From Metellina segmentata (taxonomy: Eukaryota > Arthropoda > Arachnida > Araneae > Tetragnathidae): 64,000 nt of DNA. The number at the start of each line of letters is the position of its first letter. The first letter of the stretch is position 1. Positions 1 to 11,849 of this stretch are shown piece after piece. The translations under genes were made by a program, and so were the position numbers. The stretch covers positions 131,456,899 to 131,520,898 of the forward strand of contig OX375873.1 in the NCBI GenBank assembly GCA_947359465.1, read 5' to 3'. The notes under the pieces were generated by a model, which was not told where the DNA came from, did no database searches, and saw only the letters and a program-made list of their open reading frames with translations.

Positions 1-1963
1 TTATGACATAATGTTTTTTGCCATAATATTTATAATTTCATTTCTTATTTTTACCATCTGCTTTTTTGTATTAAATTATTCTTAAATAATAAAATAGTGA
101 ATATATGAATTAGCATTGCTTAACAAGAATATTTTATTCATGGAATATCCTTCAACTAGAAATATTTACTTGAAATTTTAATAGTCTTCTGTAATGTAGT
201 AATATTTCGCTTTAATGCAACTAATTATTTTTTCAATATTTATTTCTATCATAAAACTCTTTATAGTAGATGAATGAATGCATGTTTTGCCTGAAATTCA
301 CACCAGTACAATTTTGAAATAATTACACTTTTCCTTGTTATTTATTGTTTATTTTTTAATATTTTTTATAGACTCTATTCTATTATAAAGCAAATTTTTT
401 ATCTAAAAAATAGAAATAAAATGTAATGCTATGCAAACTACAGTGGAGTTTTTTATTTTTTTAAACTCGACTCTTAGTCGGAATTGATATTACAAACTCG
501 AGTTTTAATAAATGAACTATAAATAAAAATTATATTTTCCGAAAATGAAAAACAAGAAAATAATCAAATGGTTCTTACGAAAGAACCTCAAACCATTTTT
601 TTTAAAAGAAAAACCTCGTTTCAGCGAGCGTTAGAATGTATTATACTATTAAATAAAAAAATTGCAAACATCTATTTCGGTTTCGTCTCATAAAACATTT
701 TTCCATTTCACGAAAACTAAGAGTGTATCTTCTTTTTTCCAGTTTATGTTTGATTTAATTTTCCGAGACTACGCTTACTTGATAGGGTTTGGAAATCACT
801 TCTCATAAGTTCGCAAAATAAAAATGGCGAAAACTGAAGAATTTCTGTTTCTCGGTAGAAGAAAAAACTCACGGTGGGAACATTTTTTATTCCTATCGAA
901 CAGAAATGAATTGGGCATGGAAAAAAGGAAGATTGAAATTTATTAGGAGAGAGTTCGAGTCTCCGAGATATAAATAAATGCCTCCAGGAGAAATGTTTTC
1001 AAAACTGCGACACCGTTCCAAATTGATGAAACTCAAATCGTGGCTGCTTTGATTTATTTTCAGTTGGAATAATCCTTTTTTGTTCGTCACGAAGCTATTA
1101 TTTAAAAATTGTGAAATTCTGTCACCGAAATAGGCATTGAAGGGACATGTGTCTCCTACTTTGTCTTTTTTCACCGGAACTGAATAAGGTATAAAATCTT
1201 TGCATTATTTATGACTTCGCGGAAGGCTATTTTTATGTTTAGAGGAAATGTCCTCCGTTAGGTAAATAAAAATATTGTTTTGTTTATGAGATTTTGGAGC
1301 AACGGCAATTTACTCAAAAAACTGTATTTAATATTTCGTTTTATATTTCTTGAGGCAGAGTTTGCTCGCAATGTAATAAAATCACTTTTATCTTTTAGGA
1401 CAAGGCTTAAATTAATATTGAAATTTAGAACTTCCATCGACAATTCCCGGTTTATGAATAAATTATTTTCAGTTGTAGAAATACGCCATATTGCTATGTG
1501 TCAAAACTATATCATGCAATAAAAGTGAATGGAATATAAGATGAGTTTGTAATATATTTAAATCATTTATATAAAAATTAAATATTTTACCGATAAAACC
1601 GATTTTATGATAAAAGGACGACTTCCCTTGGAAACTCCAGTTCACGAATTAAAAAAAGTTAAAGGTTCATAGATTTTATTATTTACCAAAAGTAAGAGTT
1701 GAATTTATCTACACACATCATATTAAAAACCAAATATTATTTACTATAGTAAAATTAAAACCTGTTATGCTATACTTCGAAATTTATTTTAGAAAATGAT
1801 TTAATAAATCGTAATTTCGGATAAAATAAAACAATAACGTTTGTTTATGCAATAGGACTGTTTTGTTTGCTTTAAATTTATAAACCCTATTGGGCTCATT
1901 AACAAATGTAATATTCGTAGCAATGGTTCATTCCCAATTAGTAAATTAGTGATAGAGGTTGAG
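1..1963. other. AT-rich spacer, no gene recognised
   Basis: Strongly AT-rich sequence with frequent stops in all frames. A 93-codon open stretch on the minus strand (893-1174) and short ones near 1258-1522 carry no domain or motif I recognise. The part from about 700 to 1200 is slightly less AT-rich than its surroundings. I see no tandem repeat or TIR here. Confidence 0.6.
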
Positions 1964-2250
1964 GTGCCTCGGTCGCCCAGTTGGAAGAATAGAGGATTAG
2001 CAACCGGATAGTTGCTAGTTCGATACAACCAAAAACCGTCGTGTACTCTGTGGCTAATGCCCGTTAAATCCGTGGAAGTTTGAAGTGTGTTGTACCAGCT
2101 AAAGTGATGACCTCGTCATCTGACCATGGTACAAAATTACGAAGTATTTTTGCACTACTTTGCTAATACCGGTATAATGCTATTATTACCGGTTTGCAAT
2201 ACTTTCAGAGTTCTTATCGTAGACCGCCAATAGCCCCTCAGATTGTTCCA
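1964..2250 (+). repeat. SINE-A copy 1 (tRNA-derived SINE), diverged
   Basis: This copy shares its body with the best SINE-A copy at 41146-41455. Shared blocks are the AACCGTCGTGTAC-like block, the CTCGTCATCTGACC block, the TTCAAAATTACG-like block and the CAATAGCCC tail. The tRNA-like head has a degenerate B box (AGTTCGATAC). Near 2155-2215 it carries an extra ~50-bp segment with two TACCGGT motifs in inverted arrangement that other copies lack. Confidence 0.7.
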
Positions 2251-4249
2251 CTGTCATGTTCCCTGAACCTCTCCACCCGGTACATTCATGAGTATTTTAC
2301 CCTTTAACTAAAACAGTTGATTGTCTTCTATTTCTGCAAGAAAAGGGTCGGTTCTATGTAGCCAAAAACTATTAAGTTAATATAACTTCCACAAATATAT
2401 TGTAATTAAACTCAACACTTACGAGCAGACTGAGTGTCACATTTTTTACTATATTAGTCGAAAACAACGTGTAACACCTTTATTAACTCATTCTTTGTTA
2501 TCTACGTTGTTATTAGCTCAGAGGTTGAGTGAAAGCCAATGTTATCAGAAAGTGCCTAATGGAATAGGCTGCTGTGTGTTACAACACTGAACCAATTAAT
2601 GTAGATATAAAAAATATCCTTTAATAAAATGTTTTTAAGACTGGTAGATACCGGTAGACGCAAAGAATATCAATCGGTTAACAGTGAATCGGAAACAACG
2701 CTATAGCATTCGGTATTCGCCTACTATTCGCAAAAATGTTCACATCTGCTTATTCTCGTGAAAGAAATGGCGCGATCTCTGCCTTTCCGCTGAGTACATC
2801 CTAGAACTTGCTCCCTTTCAGCGATCTTTTCAAATCTGGAGCATATGTCCTCTACGGTAAGACAGGAAGAATGACCTTTAGAGAACATTTGCAATACTCT
2901 CAGCTGAATACTTCAATATGTTCTTTCTTAGGAATTTCAATATTTGAAATCTGCTCGCTCGCACATGTATTCGTTTCGGGCTTTCTTCTTGGAATATATA
3001 TCTGTACTGCGAGGTATTTCAGTCGGAAGGATTGGAGAACTCGTATGAATTCTACTTGGGAAAATATAGCAGAGGATGAATTTTTCTAAGTCTTATTGTT
3101 ATGAATATTACAAGAATTCCCATTGAATGAATTGCAAGAGGCTTTTAATGGAAGTTAGTTTGAAATTAACGGAATGTGCTTAGAGTCTTTTAAATCTATG
3201 ATGAATGATTTAAGAATTATGGTATTTATTGGTCAAATATTGTTTAATAGCAGTTGAACACATGTTTACTGATAATTCATAACTCCAGTGTATTAATTGA
3301 GTGACGTTATTTATACATGAGTCAGTACTAAGAATGTATTTTTGCTTTTCAGGAAATGCATTTACAATGTCTAATTCTTTATTAACTTTACCAATGTATG
3401 TGTTTTGTTCCATTTTTATTTTCTTTAGTTATCTAAGAGGCACAAGATTTTTAAGTAGGGAGCACACACACACATTGATTTTACCCCACTGCACACACAA
3501 TGAATAAATAGACACATCTATTGATTGGAAAAATCCATGGATTATTTTATATTTTATAAATATTCTGTTGGTTCTTTTCTCAGAAAAGAATCATTTGGTA
3601 AAATATATCGGTCGTTTCTTCATAATAGAATACTTAAAATTAATTCTAATACCTCTTTTTGTCAATCAAAACAGTACAAAGCCAACGAATTTGTTTCAAG
3701 TATTTTATCAGCAGAAGACTTCAAACTGCATGCGATGGCAAAGTGCTTCGAACTTTAATTAAAATAGGATGCATGACAGTTAAATTGGAGTCTCATACAT
3801 TTTATTTTCTGAATTGTACAGATGGTTTATAAATTTGTTTCAATAATAGTAATCAAGAGTCCTCAAGGGTATATCTGAATTGCACAAAAGCAAACACGAA
3901 GAACAGTTAAATATGAATGCTACACCTTTCTGTTCTATCCGAATTAAAAAATTAGCTTAAGAATATATTACAACAGTTATAATAAAATATGCACAATGTA
4001 TTCCTTTTTACAAGGTTTTTATCTGATTTCATGACACAAAATAGATGAATGAGAATAACATTCATTCTTTGCATTTTATATAAAAAGCAAAGCTATTTTC
4101 TTCCTAATACACCAAACGTGGATAATGTATTCGCTTCATCAATTTCCTTTAATAATCATTAGAATGGCAATGTCCGGGTATTCGTCGAAATTTCTCATTA
4201 CGTACATTCACACCAAAATTGAAAAGCAATCCATTTTCAAAATAGTTAA
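2251..4249. other. AT-rich spacer, no gene recognised
   Basis: An open stretch of 93 codons at 2808-3089 (+) and others at 3210-3762 have no recognisable domain, no paired splice signals that I can defend, and composition like the surrounding spacer. A short GGTAGATACCGGTAGACGC block at about 2643 is the only local structure noted. Confidence 0.5.
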
Positions 4250-4462
4250 GGGTCCGTCATGGCTCAGTGTGTTTGCCCACTGCGCTAGCAACCTATGAGT
4301 TGTAGAGGACGTAGACTCGATTCCACCCTGGGTTTATTTCTCTCTGATGTGTCAGTGAAACTTTTCTTGAATATGCATGTCCATTACTTGGCACTGACTG
4401 TCTGGGTAGTATACAAAACATTATCCACTTGCTCCATGAAACTCAAACTCAACCAACAGGCA
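4250..4462 (+). repeat. SINE-B copy 1 (tRNA-derived SINE)
   Basis: The head contains an A-box-like TGGCTCAGTGTG at about 4260 and a B-box-like ACTCGATTCC at about 4314, the internal RNA polymerase III promoter layout. The body carries the family blocks TTTCTCTCTGATGTGTCAGT, AAACTTTTCTTG and CCATGAAACTCAAACTCAACC. The same order recurs at 12463, 58033 and, reverse-complemented, 5107 and 52095. The tail resembles the 3' end GCGCCATAAAAC of the other copies. Confidence 0.72.
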
Positions 4463-4910
4463 TCAAAATTGTTAAATCATTATTTAACCTTTACGCTGCG
4501 GCGCTTACATTTTTTCAATCGTCTTACAGAACGGCTCTTTCGCTTGCATATCCGACAACTCTTTCCTAATTACCTAACCTGAGCGATAGAGCCTTCAGTG
4601 ACATTTACGCCTGACGTTTTCCTTTCATAGTATTGTGTAGCGTATCGTTTAGAGTGAGTTAAGATATCACCGAAGTGACCTTCTGCCTTTTCCCCAAAGC
4701 GTTCACACCTCACGGTCGACAAGGTAGGGTATCCAACAAAAGACGGAACCCTCTAGAAGGTCAGTCGCTGACTGCTCGTAAATTGTGATCCATGCCAGCG
4801 GTTACTTAAAAGAGGGATAACATACACAGTGCACATATCTATACCATGCCGCTGGTGTGAACGAAATTTTAGTGGTAAGAATTGTCTATTTACCGCAGCG
4901 TAAAGGTTCA
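4463..4910. other. Spacer without recognised gene
   Basis: Mixed-composition sequence. Short open stretches on both strands are partly shadows of the adjoining SINE and PAL elements. No motif recognised. Confidence 0.4.
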
Positions 4911-5052
4911 CCTTCCTAAGGGTTGTCTGAAAAATGTGTCTCATCAATGGAAAAACTGACCACATCTCTATGGAAGAGATATCTCGTCATTAACAAAATT
5001 GGTCAAATCTTGCCGACAAGATATCTCATCAACACCATCTAGAGGATTAAAT
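4911..5052. repeat. PAL family element, copy 1 (degenerate)
   Basis: Contains GAGATATCTCGTCATTAAC and ACAAGATATCTCATCAAC blocks, the interior phrase TTGGTCAAATCTTG, and an end AGAGGATTAA. These match the PAL consensus defined at 24613 and 37545: TTAACCC and GGTGGTTGTC ends with interior palindromes. Confidence 0.65.
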
Positions 5053-5106
5053 GTGCGCCAAATTTTTAGTCAGATGAAAATAAATTCTATATGTTGACAG
5101 GTTAGT

Positions 5107-5338
5107 TGCTTTGGGGGCTTTTATGGCGCAAGTGCCAGATTTGGCCATACTGCGCCAAACACAGATGTACAATATCAAGTAATAGGCACACACAGTGACA
5201 GATTATCTGACGCAGAAGAGAGAAACACACCCATAGAATAATGCACCTAACAGGAATCAAAACTGCCCCGCGTACAACACGAAGATTACTAGAGCAGTGG
5301 ACATTCCCACTGAACCACGACGTCCTCTATACGTTTAG
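5107..5338 (-). repeat. SINE-B copy 2, reverse orientation
   Basis: Read on the minus strand it carries the A-box side (GTTCAGTGGGAATGTCC), a degraded B box, the AGAGAAACACACCC-like block in complement and the terminal TTTGGCGCAGTATGGCC / GCGCCATAAAAGCC tail. This is the SINE-B order of blocks. Confidence 0.7.
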
Positions 5339-7009
5339 AGAGTGTGAAAATGACATAAAAAACAAGGATACAAGTCTATTAAATTGAACAAAGATTTGAT
5401 CTTTTCAAAAGGTAACAATGACACTCGAAATTTATTTGCACAGTTTTAAGATGTGGGATATTCAAATTTCTCACTTTCAAATTAATTTTCCCCCGCCCAA
5501 ATTTGAATCCGAAACAAAACACAAGAAATAAATGTCAGCACTTTCTGCCCCTTCTCTCTTTCTAGCCGGTATCGTTCCTCTTCACGGCGCGAGACAGGCC
5601 TTCAGCTGGTAAACGTTCGAGAATCGAACCAATTTCCTGCACCCCCAGGCAGGAGGAATGATTCCGAAACTGGCAACATCTGAAAACTTCGAAACAGTAT
5701 TCAAATGATTCTTTGGAAAGTTTGAGCGAAAAATTCAAGTCCGAGCTGGGATGTAAAAAGAGAGGGGAAGGAGTTTGAAAAAGAAGCTAAAATATCCCAA
5801 CTCGTGTGAAAGCGGGCTTGTTGGAAAAAGAAGAAAACGAAAAAGAAATTCTTTGCCGAGATGGTATGGTCTGGGAACGGTGTACGTTCCTCCCACTTTA
5901 TTTATTTTTGCCATCTGAATTTAAATCCTATTGCACTCCGAATTTTACTTGCAAATTGAGGCTCGGAGTCTAACAATAAAATTCTTTATTTCTCTTCCCG
6001 CTAGCTGTGATTCCCTGTTTAATTTCGAAAAATAGAGCATTAGAGGAAACTGATTTGTGTCGAAAAATTTAGGAAAGAGATTTAAGAAAAAGATTTTTGG
6101 CATGCAAGCTGCTTTGATGTTCTAAAATGCACTACAAATACAAATGTTATTCCTTGGAAAATGTTTGTTATTTCCCATAAAAATGATTTTTTTGTTGTAG
6201 ATACATATTTTTCAGCATGTTTGAACTTTTTCATCCGTTTTATTATATTTACAGTAGTTATTCTTATTATTGAAGTACTTTGAATGCTTTAAACATCTTA
6301 TTCAGCTCTAAAAACATCCATAACCACTGTATGCGAAACCAAAAATAATATTTTTGATATTTTAAAGTGAATTCCTCCTTTTTATTCAAGAATAAAATGT
6401 TTTGTGTGGGTATATGTTGGGATATATATTTTATTGATTGAATTATATATCTTACATATAAGCATTTTGGTCATTGTAATGCATTGCATATTTTTTGTTC
6501 TATTATATTGATCCCGGAGTACTAATGATTACATAATTAATGAATGAATATATATATCGGTTTAAAAAGTAGTACATTTTAATCTATGTATTAGTTTATT
6601 TACTTTTGTTTTGCATATAATATAAAAGCTTTATTCCTACGTGATAACATATAATTCATAGTTTAAAGTTTGGTTCAAGACTGCTGGTACACAAGATATA
6701 TCTCTAAGAATTGCTTAAACTTGATAGAAAAACTTTTTGAAATTTATCAATGTTTAGGAACTGACAAAATTTATTTTTCACCAATCAATTATTTAGTTAT
6801 TATAAACTAATATAGCCATAATGAAAGTAACCCGATATAAGTTGAGAAAATGAATATTAAAAACAAAACACTTGTAAATATTCTTTGCGCATTCTTCAAA
6901 GGTTTTATTTCAATACAATTGTGACTAGGTGTTAAAAAATTGAAATTTTTATTCTGTATTAGAGAAAGCCCAGAACTGTACTAGATATATTTTTAACACC
7001 TAAGCATTT
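5339..7009. other. Spacer with a GC-richer stretch at about 5530-5830
   Basis: Most is AT-rich. From about 5530 to 5830 the sequence is visibly richer in G+C, with CACGGCGCGAGACAGG and CACCCCCAGGCAGGAGG. It contains no open frame that looks coding. It could be a conserved non-coding element, but that cannot be shown from one sequence. Confidence 0.45.
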
Positions 7010-7095
7010 ACCGGTTGAGCTAGCAATCTGCGAACTGTAGACGGCGCAGTTTCGATTCCTAGAAGTAACAAGGATATATCTTTCTACTGTGTCTG
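7010..7095 (+). repeat. Possible truncated SINE-B head
   Basis: The phrase ACCGGTTGAGCTAGCAATC, followed by GTTTCGATTCC (B-box-like) and a TTTCTACTGTGTCTGCAAC block, resembles the first ~80 bases of SINE-B. The rest is absent or too diverged, so the call is tentative. Confidence 0.4.
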
Positions 7096-8547
7096 CAACA
7101 CTACTTTGTGAAAGTGTATTTATTTGAAGGGAAAATATTGCTTAACATGCTGTAAAAGTATCAACCCATAGAATGGATCGATGTTGCAACCCCAGTTGCT
7201 GAAGTATGAAGTATGGAATAAAAATGGTGCATTGTGAAGAAAAAATTGCAAAACTAAACAGTTTAAAGCACGTTTAAATGAATTGTTGTTTTGAACAAAT
7301 ATGGTTCCTTGTGAGTGAAAAGTACTTGAAAATCATGCAATTTTAAACACGTAAAAATTCATTGGATATGGAACAAAAAGTAAGTGGAAACAAAAATTAC
7401 AAAATTATACAATTTATAAACACGCAAAAATAAATTTAAATCTTTCACTTTTCATAGCTTTCAACCAAATAAATGTTGTTATAAATTTTCAAAGATTATA
7501 AAACTAATTTAATCATAAAAATATACTGCATTTTATTACATTTTTTAATATAGCACAATAAACTATATATTTTAAATTACTTTCGATTTGTAAGACAAAT
7601 ATTCTTTTCGTTTATATAAGAAGTTTGATTGACACTGTTCTTTCAGCCATTCTCTATTGGTAAATGTTTACAAGGTAGCAGCAATCTATCTCTTCAGGGG
7701 GCGTTCACTGGAATACGAACAAGGCTTGTCGAACAAAGCTACCTTCTTGTAATGAGAGAGAAAAATGGAGCCGGGTGGTACTCTTTTTTTTACAAACAGC
7801 ACTAACCCTTGTTCAGATATTTCATTTGACCCTAATCTATAGAAAACACCCTTTTCTTCACATTTCTTAAAAATTTGCCCCAAAATTAAATCTATGAGAC
7901 AGTTAAGAGGAATATTTTTCCTTAAGGTGGTGACTGCTTTTAAATGTTTTCTGTAAAATACGTAATGGCTCTCCTTTAAGAAGAAATTTCAAATAGCTGT
8001 TTCGTGTGGAGTTTCTTAAAATAAATTTAAATTTTATGTTGATTTTGTTTTTTTTAAGCATAATGATTATATTTATTAAATGTTTTCACAAAAGTTAACA
8101 ATAATATTATAAGCAATAATGATATTAGTCAGTCTAAGGATTTGAAATATTTGTCTCGTGTAAAAATAACAAAGCTACACAATTAATAGATTTTTGAAAT
8201 GTAACAAAATGAAATAGAATAGTTATGTTACTTAATAACGCATACACATACCAACGAGTTTTTAATGTTAAATACATTTTTTCATTAAAAATATGTTACA
8301 CTTATAAATAAATGTATTCAAAAGTTAAGGGGTCGATCATAAGAGATACCTTAAATGTTTATATTTCCTACAAATATTCTTTAAGACTAGCATGGTTTTA
8401 AAATATGTATACGAAAATGTATTATCTTTATTTCTAACTGCAACAATTGGAAATTTTTAATCGCTGAAGTGGGAAATGTTTTATAATACAGCTTTATTAT
8501 ATAGCATTTGTCATTGTATCTTAACTATAAGAAAGTTTGGAGAATGA
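7096..8547. other. AT-rich spacer, no gene recognised
   Basis: Runs of A/T with frequent stops. A 65-codon minus-strand open stretch near 7686-7883 has no known motif. No repeats shared with the rest of the window were noticed. Confidence 0.5.
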
Positions 8548-8690
8548 GGCGCCAACTCATGAGTAACCTCGTCATCTGACTGTGGTTTAAAATTAAGTCG
8601 CTTTTATCCTCGGATCTTACCCTTCGTGTTTCATCTCAGACCGTTGTGTTCCTACCTAACTAACCATCCATAAGAACACTCATGCGTAAT
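8548..8690 (+). repeat. SINE-A 3' fragment
   Basis: Only the 3' half of SINE-A is present: ACCTCGTCATCTGACTGTGG, TTTAAAATTAAG, CCTCGGATCTTACCCTTC and CCGTTGTGTTCCT. The tRNA-like head is missing, as in a 5'-truncated retrocopy. Confidence 0.65.
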
Positions 8691-8753
8691 ACGAGCAATT
8701 ATAGACTCTCAATTTAAAGACACCTATGCATGTAGTTAGGTAAGACAATAGTT

Positions 8754-9053
8754 CCGAAGCACCTTCCGATCGACCTTAAAATAAAATAAAGGGATCATGT
8801 TGGCGGAGTCGCTGTCATCATATCTCTGAAGGGTAAATCACAGATCAGCTTAGCCGATTGGCTATGGAAGCCCAGACGAGTGTTTACATCACGGTGGAAA
8901 ATCACTTTAAACACTCAATAGATTCGAATTCATGTTTTTACCCACAACCACGTGACACATCTTCAAACCAAGCATCTGGAAGAAATAACTTGAAGCTGCG
9001 GGCATATGGTATGTCTATTTATTTTAAGGTCGATGCCTTCAGGTGCCGAATGC
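8754..9053. mobile_element. Possible ~300-bp non-autonomous element with terminal inverted repeats
   Basis: The left segment CGACCTTAAAATAAA with upstream GAAGCACCTTCCGAT reappears in inverted form at 9018-9052 (TTTATTTTAAGGTCG followed by ATGCCTTCAGGTGCCGAA). That gives imperfect ~33-bp inverted ends around ~235 bp of unrelated sequence. I could not establish a target-site duplication, so the superfamily is unknown. Confidence 0.45.
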
Positions 9054-9929
9054 AAAAGCACCTATATGCAATAGACAAGACTATAACTCAGAAGCATTTA
9101 TGATTCTCTCAATCCAACGACACCATGCGTAGTAAATAGAAAGGTTTGGATAGGTTGTAAAGATGTCCATAAGAACTTCTGAGGAGCATTTTATGGTTTC
9201 CTTAATGCGAAAACAGCCATACGTAGCAGACAAAGGATCAGAATTCCGGTCGATCGTGAGCTATGAAGTTTTCGTCCATTTGTGTTGTTGTAGTGGATAC
9301 AAAAATGCTTAAACCTGCCAGCGTCATGATGTTTCCTATTGATGCAGTACTTCTTTCTCCCACAACACACATAATAACTAAATAACCACATTTATTGCTT
9401 GAAAGAATCCTAGGAAATATTCTATGAGTCAACATGATCAAAAGTGTAAGAAATGACGCAAGGAAAACAGAAGGTTTCAGAACGGATATGTACGCATGTA
9501 CCCCAAAGATTAAATAATCAACAGCTTTTACTCCTTGAATGATTATTTTTGACCCGGGAGCAGAAAGTGCTAAAATTGCGACGTACGACACAGAACAAAC
9601 GAAGTCTTTGCAGAACAATTTGTCCTTAATTTTATAAAAATTTTGGCCGATTTTTTTTAGTCATCAGTTGCGATGTTCAGCAGTGCTAAGCGTGCTGCTT
9701 GCCACACCTTTTTTTATTATCTAGCTACAGAACAACCTTCCTACACCGCACAAATTACCACAAACACATTATAAATAACACATCTTCTATGTCAATGACA
9801 AAATATTTAACTTCAAAAGTTATGGACAGAATTGCAAATTCTGAAAGTATGCCTTGGTTTTAAATAAAGTAAGTTAACTAATTTCGATGTGTGTTTATTA
9901 TAAATATGCCATACATATATTTAGACGAT
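9054..9929. other. Unassigned sequence with a 126-codon minus-strand open stretch (9238-9618)
   Basis: The minus-strand open stretch would encode a peptide with several hydrophobic runs (residues about 10-20, 30-46 and 50-63). It starts at an arbitrary methionine and matches no family I recognise. It may be a decayed membrane-protein exon or chance. No promoter, polyA or splice signals support it. Confidence 0.25.
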
Positions 9930-10054
9930 GATTGTGTGTTTACGTCTGTTTTTGATTGTACTGCAGTTTTCAAAATTTGGACAAAATGCCTACAGAACAA
10001 TTGCAATTGCTTTGAGTTGTGTTGCAGAACACTGAATATAATTCTGCACTTGGG
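9930..10054 (+). repeat. Dispersed ~125-bp repeat (partner at 32008-32132)
   Basis: The two segments share the blocks ACTGCAGTTTTCAAAATT, GGACAAAA and AGTTGTGTTGCAGAAC with scattered substitutions. They end together at about CACTTGGG/AACTTGGG. The identity of the family is unknown. The second copy abuts the broken end of the DD41D transposon at 32003. Confidence 0.6.
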
Positions 10055-10187
10055 TTTTATTATTTTCTTTAATTTTGACGCAAAGTGAAAGAAAAGAAAC
10101 TAGTGTATCCCTAGGAAACTTCAATTTGGAAATAATGCTTGAAATCCATATTTTGCTCAATCATAACATTTTTGACACTAGCGGTTG

Positions 10188-10400
10188 TTGTCTCCACGAG
10201 ATCTATCATCTTCAGAAAAACTGACCAGATCTTGGTGGACACGATATCTTATGATTAAAAATCAGATATTGACCCCATCAACATAAAAAAAAAATTGGTA
10301 ATATCACGATGACGATATATATTGTCATCTTGATGTAATTGTTTGCATGTTATCAAAATTGTTTAGATAATGAACGAGATCTCACTATAAAACCACTTTC
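10188..10400. repeat. PAL family element, copy 2
   Basis: Begins with GCGGTTGTTGTCTCCACGAG. It contains AAAACTGACCAGATCTTGGT and GACACGATATCTTA blocks and ends in ACCACTTTCAGGGTTAAG. Both terminal signatures of the family are present, though the interior palindromes are mutated. Confidence 0.65.
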
Positions 10401-10439
10401 AGGGTTAAGAATTTGACAATACAATACAGACTATACTGA

Positions 10440-10740
10440 ATAATATTAAGCATCCTGGTGGTTGTGTATCGGAAGGTTTCTGGTTCTATTCCGGGTCATT
10501 GTATGTATATTTGTAGGCGTATGGTGTAGAGGCGTCTAGTGCACCTTACATCTGTCGTGGCTGAAAGTCATCAAGGTGTTTTGATGTGGAAGTTTGGCTC
10601 AGGTATTGCCTCATCATCTGACCGTGGTTCAAAATTACGTGGTGTTATCTTCGGATCTTTCCCTTAATGGATTGATCCTGAACCGTCGTCAATAACCCGT
10701 TGTGTTGCTCTAGTAAGACGTAAATTAACAACTACCTAAC
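10440..10740 (+). repeat. SINE-A copy, near full length
   Basis: The head carries a B-box-like GGTTCTATTCCGGG. The body then follows SINE-A block by block: TATGGTGTAGAGGCG, GTGCACCTTACATCTGTCG, CATCATCTGACCGTGG, TTCAAAATTACGTGG, CGTCAATAACCCGTTGTG and a 3' AACAACTACCTAAC end. It lies immediately before another PAL element, whose first bases overlap the SINE end. Confidence 0.75.
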
Positions 10741-10930
10741 TTGGTGGTTGTGTTGACGAGGTATCTCATCCTTATATATACGAAAACCGGTCACATCTTG
10801 ATAACGTCATCATCAAAAATTGGCGAAATATAATCATCATTCCGAACTTAATCGTCTCTCTTTATAACGACTTAAATCGTCATTAACAATATCAGACGAG
10901 ATATCTCGTCGAAACGACACGTAGGGTTAA
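10738..10930. repeat. PAL family element, copy 3, with an intact 16-bp palindrome
   Basis: Starts TTGGTGGTTGTGTTGACGAG and ends TCGAAACGACACGTAGGGTTAA. It contains the perfect 16-bp palindrome GACGAGATATCTCGTC at 10895-10910. Confidence 0.7.
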
Positions 10931-11059
10931 AAATTCTACATCAACTTTCATCGATATTATCCGTCAATCTCCTTCGCGTCCAAGTATTATTAATCTTCTC
11001 GTGAAGTATTGGGGAATTATGGTCATCTAATATCGATAGATTACGAGAGCCATAGCTGT
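10931..11059. other. Short spacer
   Basis: Transitional sequence between the PAL element and the GC-rich island. Nothing recognised. Confidence 0.3.
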
Positions 11060-11580
11060 GACGGAATGATGCAATCCATCTAAATAAAGCCAGATCAATA
11101 CATGGCATTCAGCAGTCGTGATAACCGCGACTTATCCGAAATAATCGCTCCTGTCGCCGAGTCCCCCTTGACACCCGTTTCATCTCCAAACAGAAGCTCG
11201 AAACAGCGTCGCGCGCTAACGCGTGTTCCGACAAGAGATCCCAGCGACGTCTGGTAAACTGCCGTTAGCAGGGGCGTCACCTTTTCCCCATCTGGGGGCA
11301 AGATGGCAATCTTCCAGAAAAGCCAGGTTGAAATTTAATTAAGAAATCGGGACTCCGTATTACCTGTCCCGCTCGCTGCACTACATAATAATGGCCGGCC
11401 GGCTTTTGCGGTAACCATGGTGACGGACGTGAGAGATGTCGCTGAGGTGTCATCGGAGAGCGCGAGGGGCGATATGGGCTTATTAGCATATAATTTATGG
11501 TATCTAGCAGAGGGGGTCTTGCTGTGAGATAGCGCCGGTGTCTGGTCATTCAGGCAGAAATCGTATCAAAGGTGGAAAAA
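11060..11580. promoter_or_regulatory. GC-rich island with an X-box-like palindrome; candidate regulatory element
   Basis: This block stands out from the AT-rich surroundings by base composition. It contains GGCCGGCC (11393-11400) and GTAACCATGGTGAC (11411-11424), which has the two half sites of an RFX X-box around ATGG. It also has a TAAT-rich stretch TTATTAGCATATAATTTATG near 11480. Two minus-strand open stretches (11095-11301, 11277-11549) overlap in different frames and have no known domain. I read the block as a candidate conserved non-coding element rather than a gene. A diverged exon cannot be excluded. Confidence 0.4.
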
Positions 11581-11849
11581 TAGGGGGATCAAATAAAAAT
11601 CTAGGGATTATCACCAGCATTTGCTTTTCAAAACGATGTTACAGACCATTCCTGATTATGTAGTAGGTTAGAGATACCTGCTCTTAAGGTCTAGAGCCCT
11701 TGGGTCACAATAATACTATTATGACAGGGGCCAGATCATCTAACATGAAGTATTAGTATGAGAAATACTCATCTAATATGGATTACAAAATTGGGGCAAC
11801 ATAGCCTGGTCTGCCTCAATGGGTTACAAGGCCTATTTTTTTATCAGGT

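Noticed and set aside
2808..3089. 93-codon plus-strand open frame with Cys and aromatic residues
   Set aside because: No family recognised, no signal peptide or repeat pattern, background composition.
4250..4330. tRNA-like A and B boxes
   Set aside because: Part of SINE-B. The same head and body recur at 12463 and 58033.
9238..9618. 126-codon minus-strand open frame with hydrophobic segments, possible membrane protein
   Set aside because: No family motif, no supporting splice or promoter signals. AT-rich sequence readily gives hydrophobic peptides. Noted as unassigned only.
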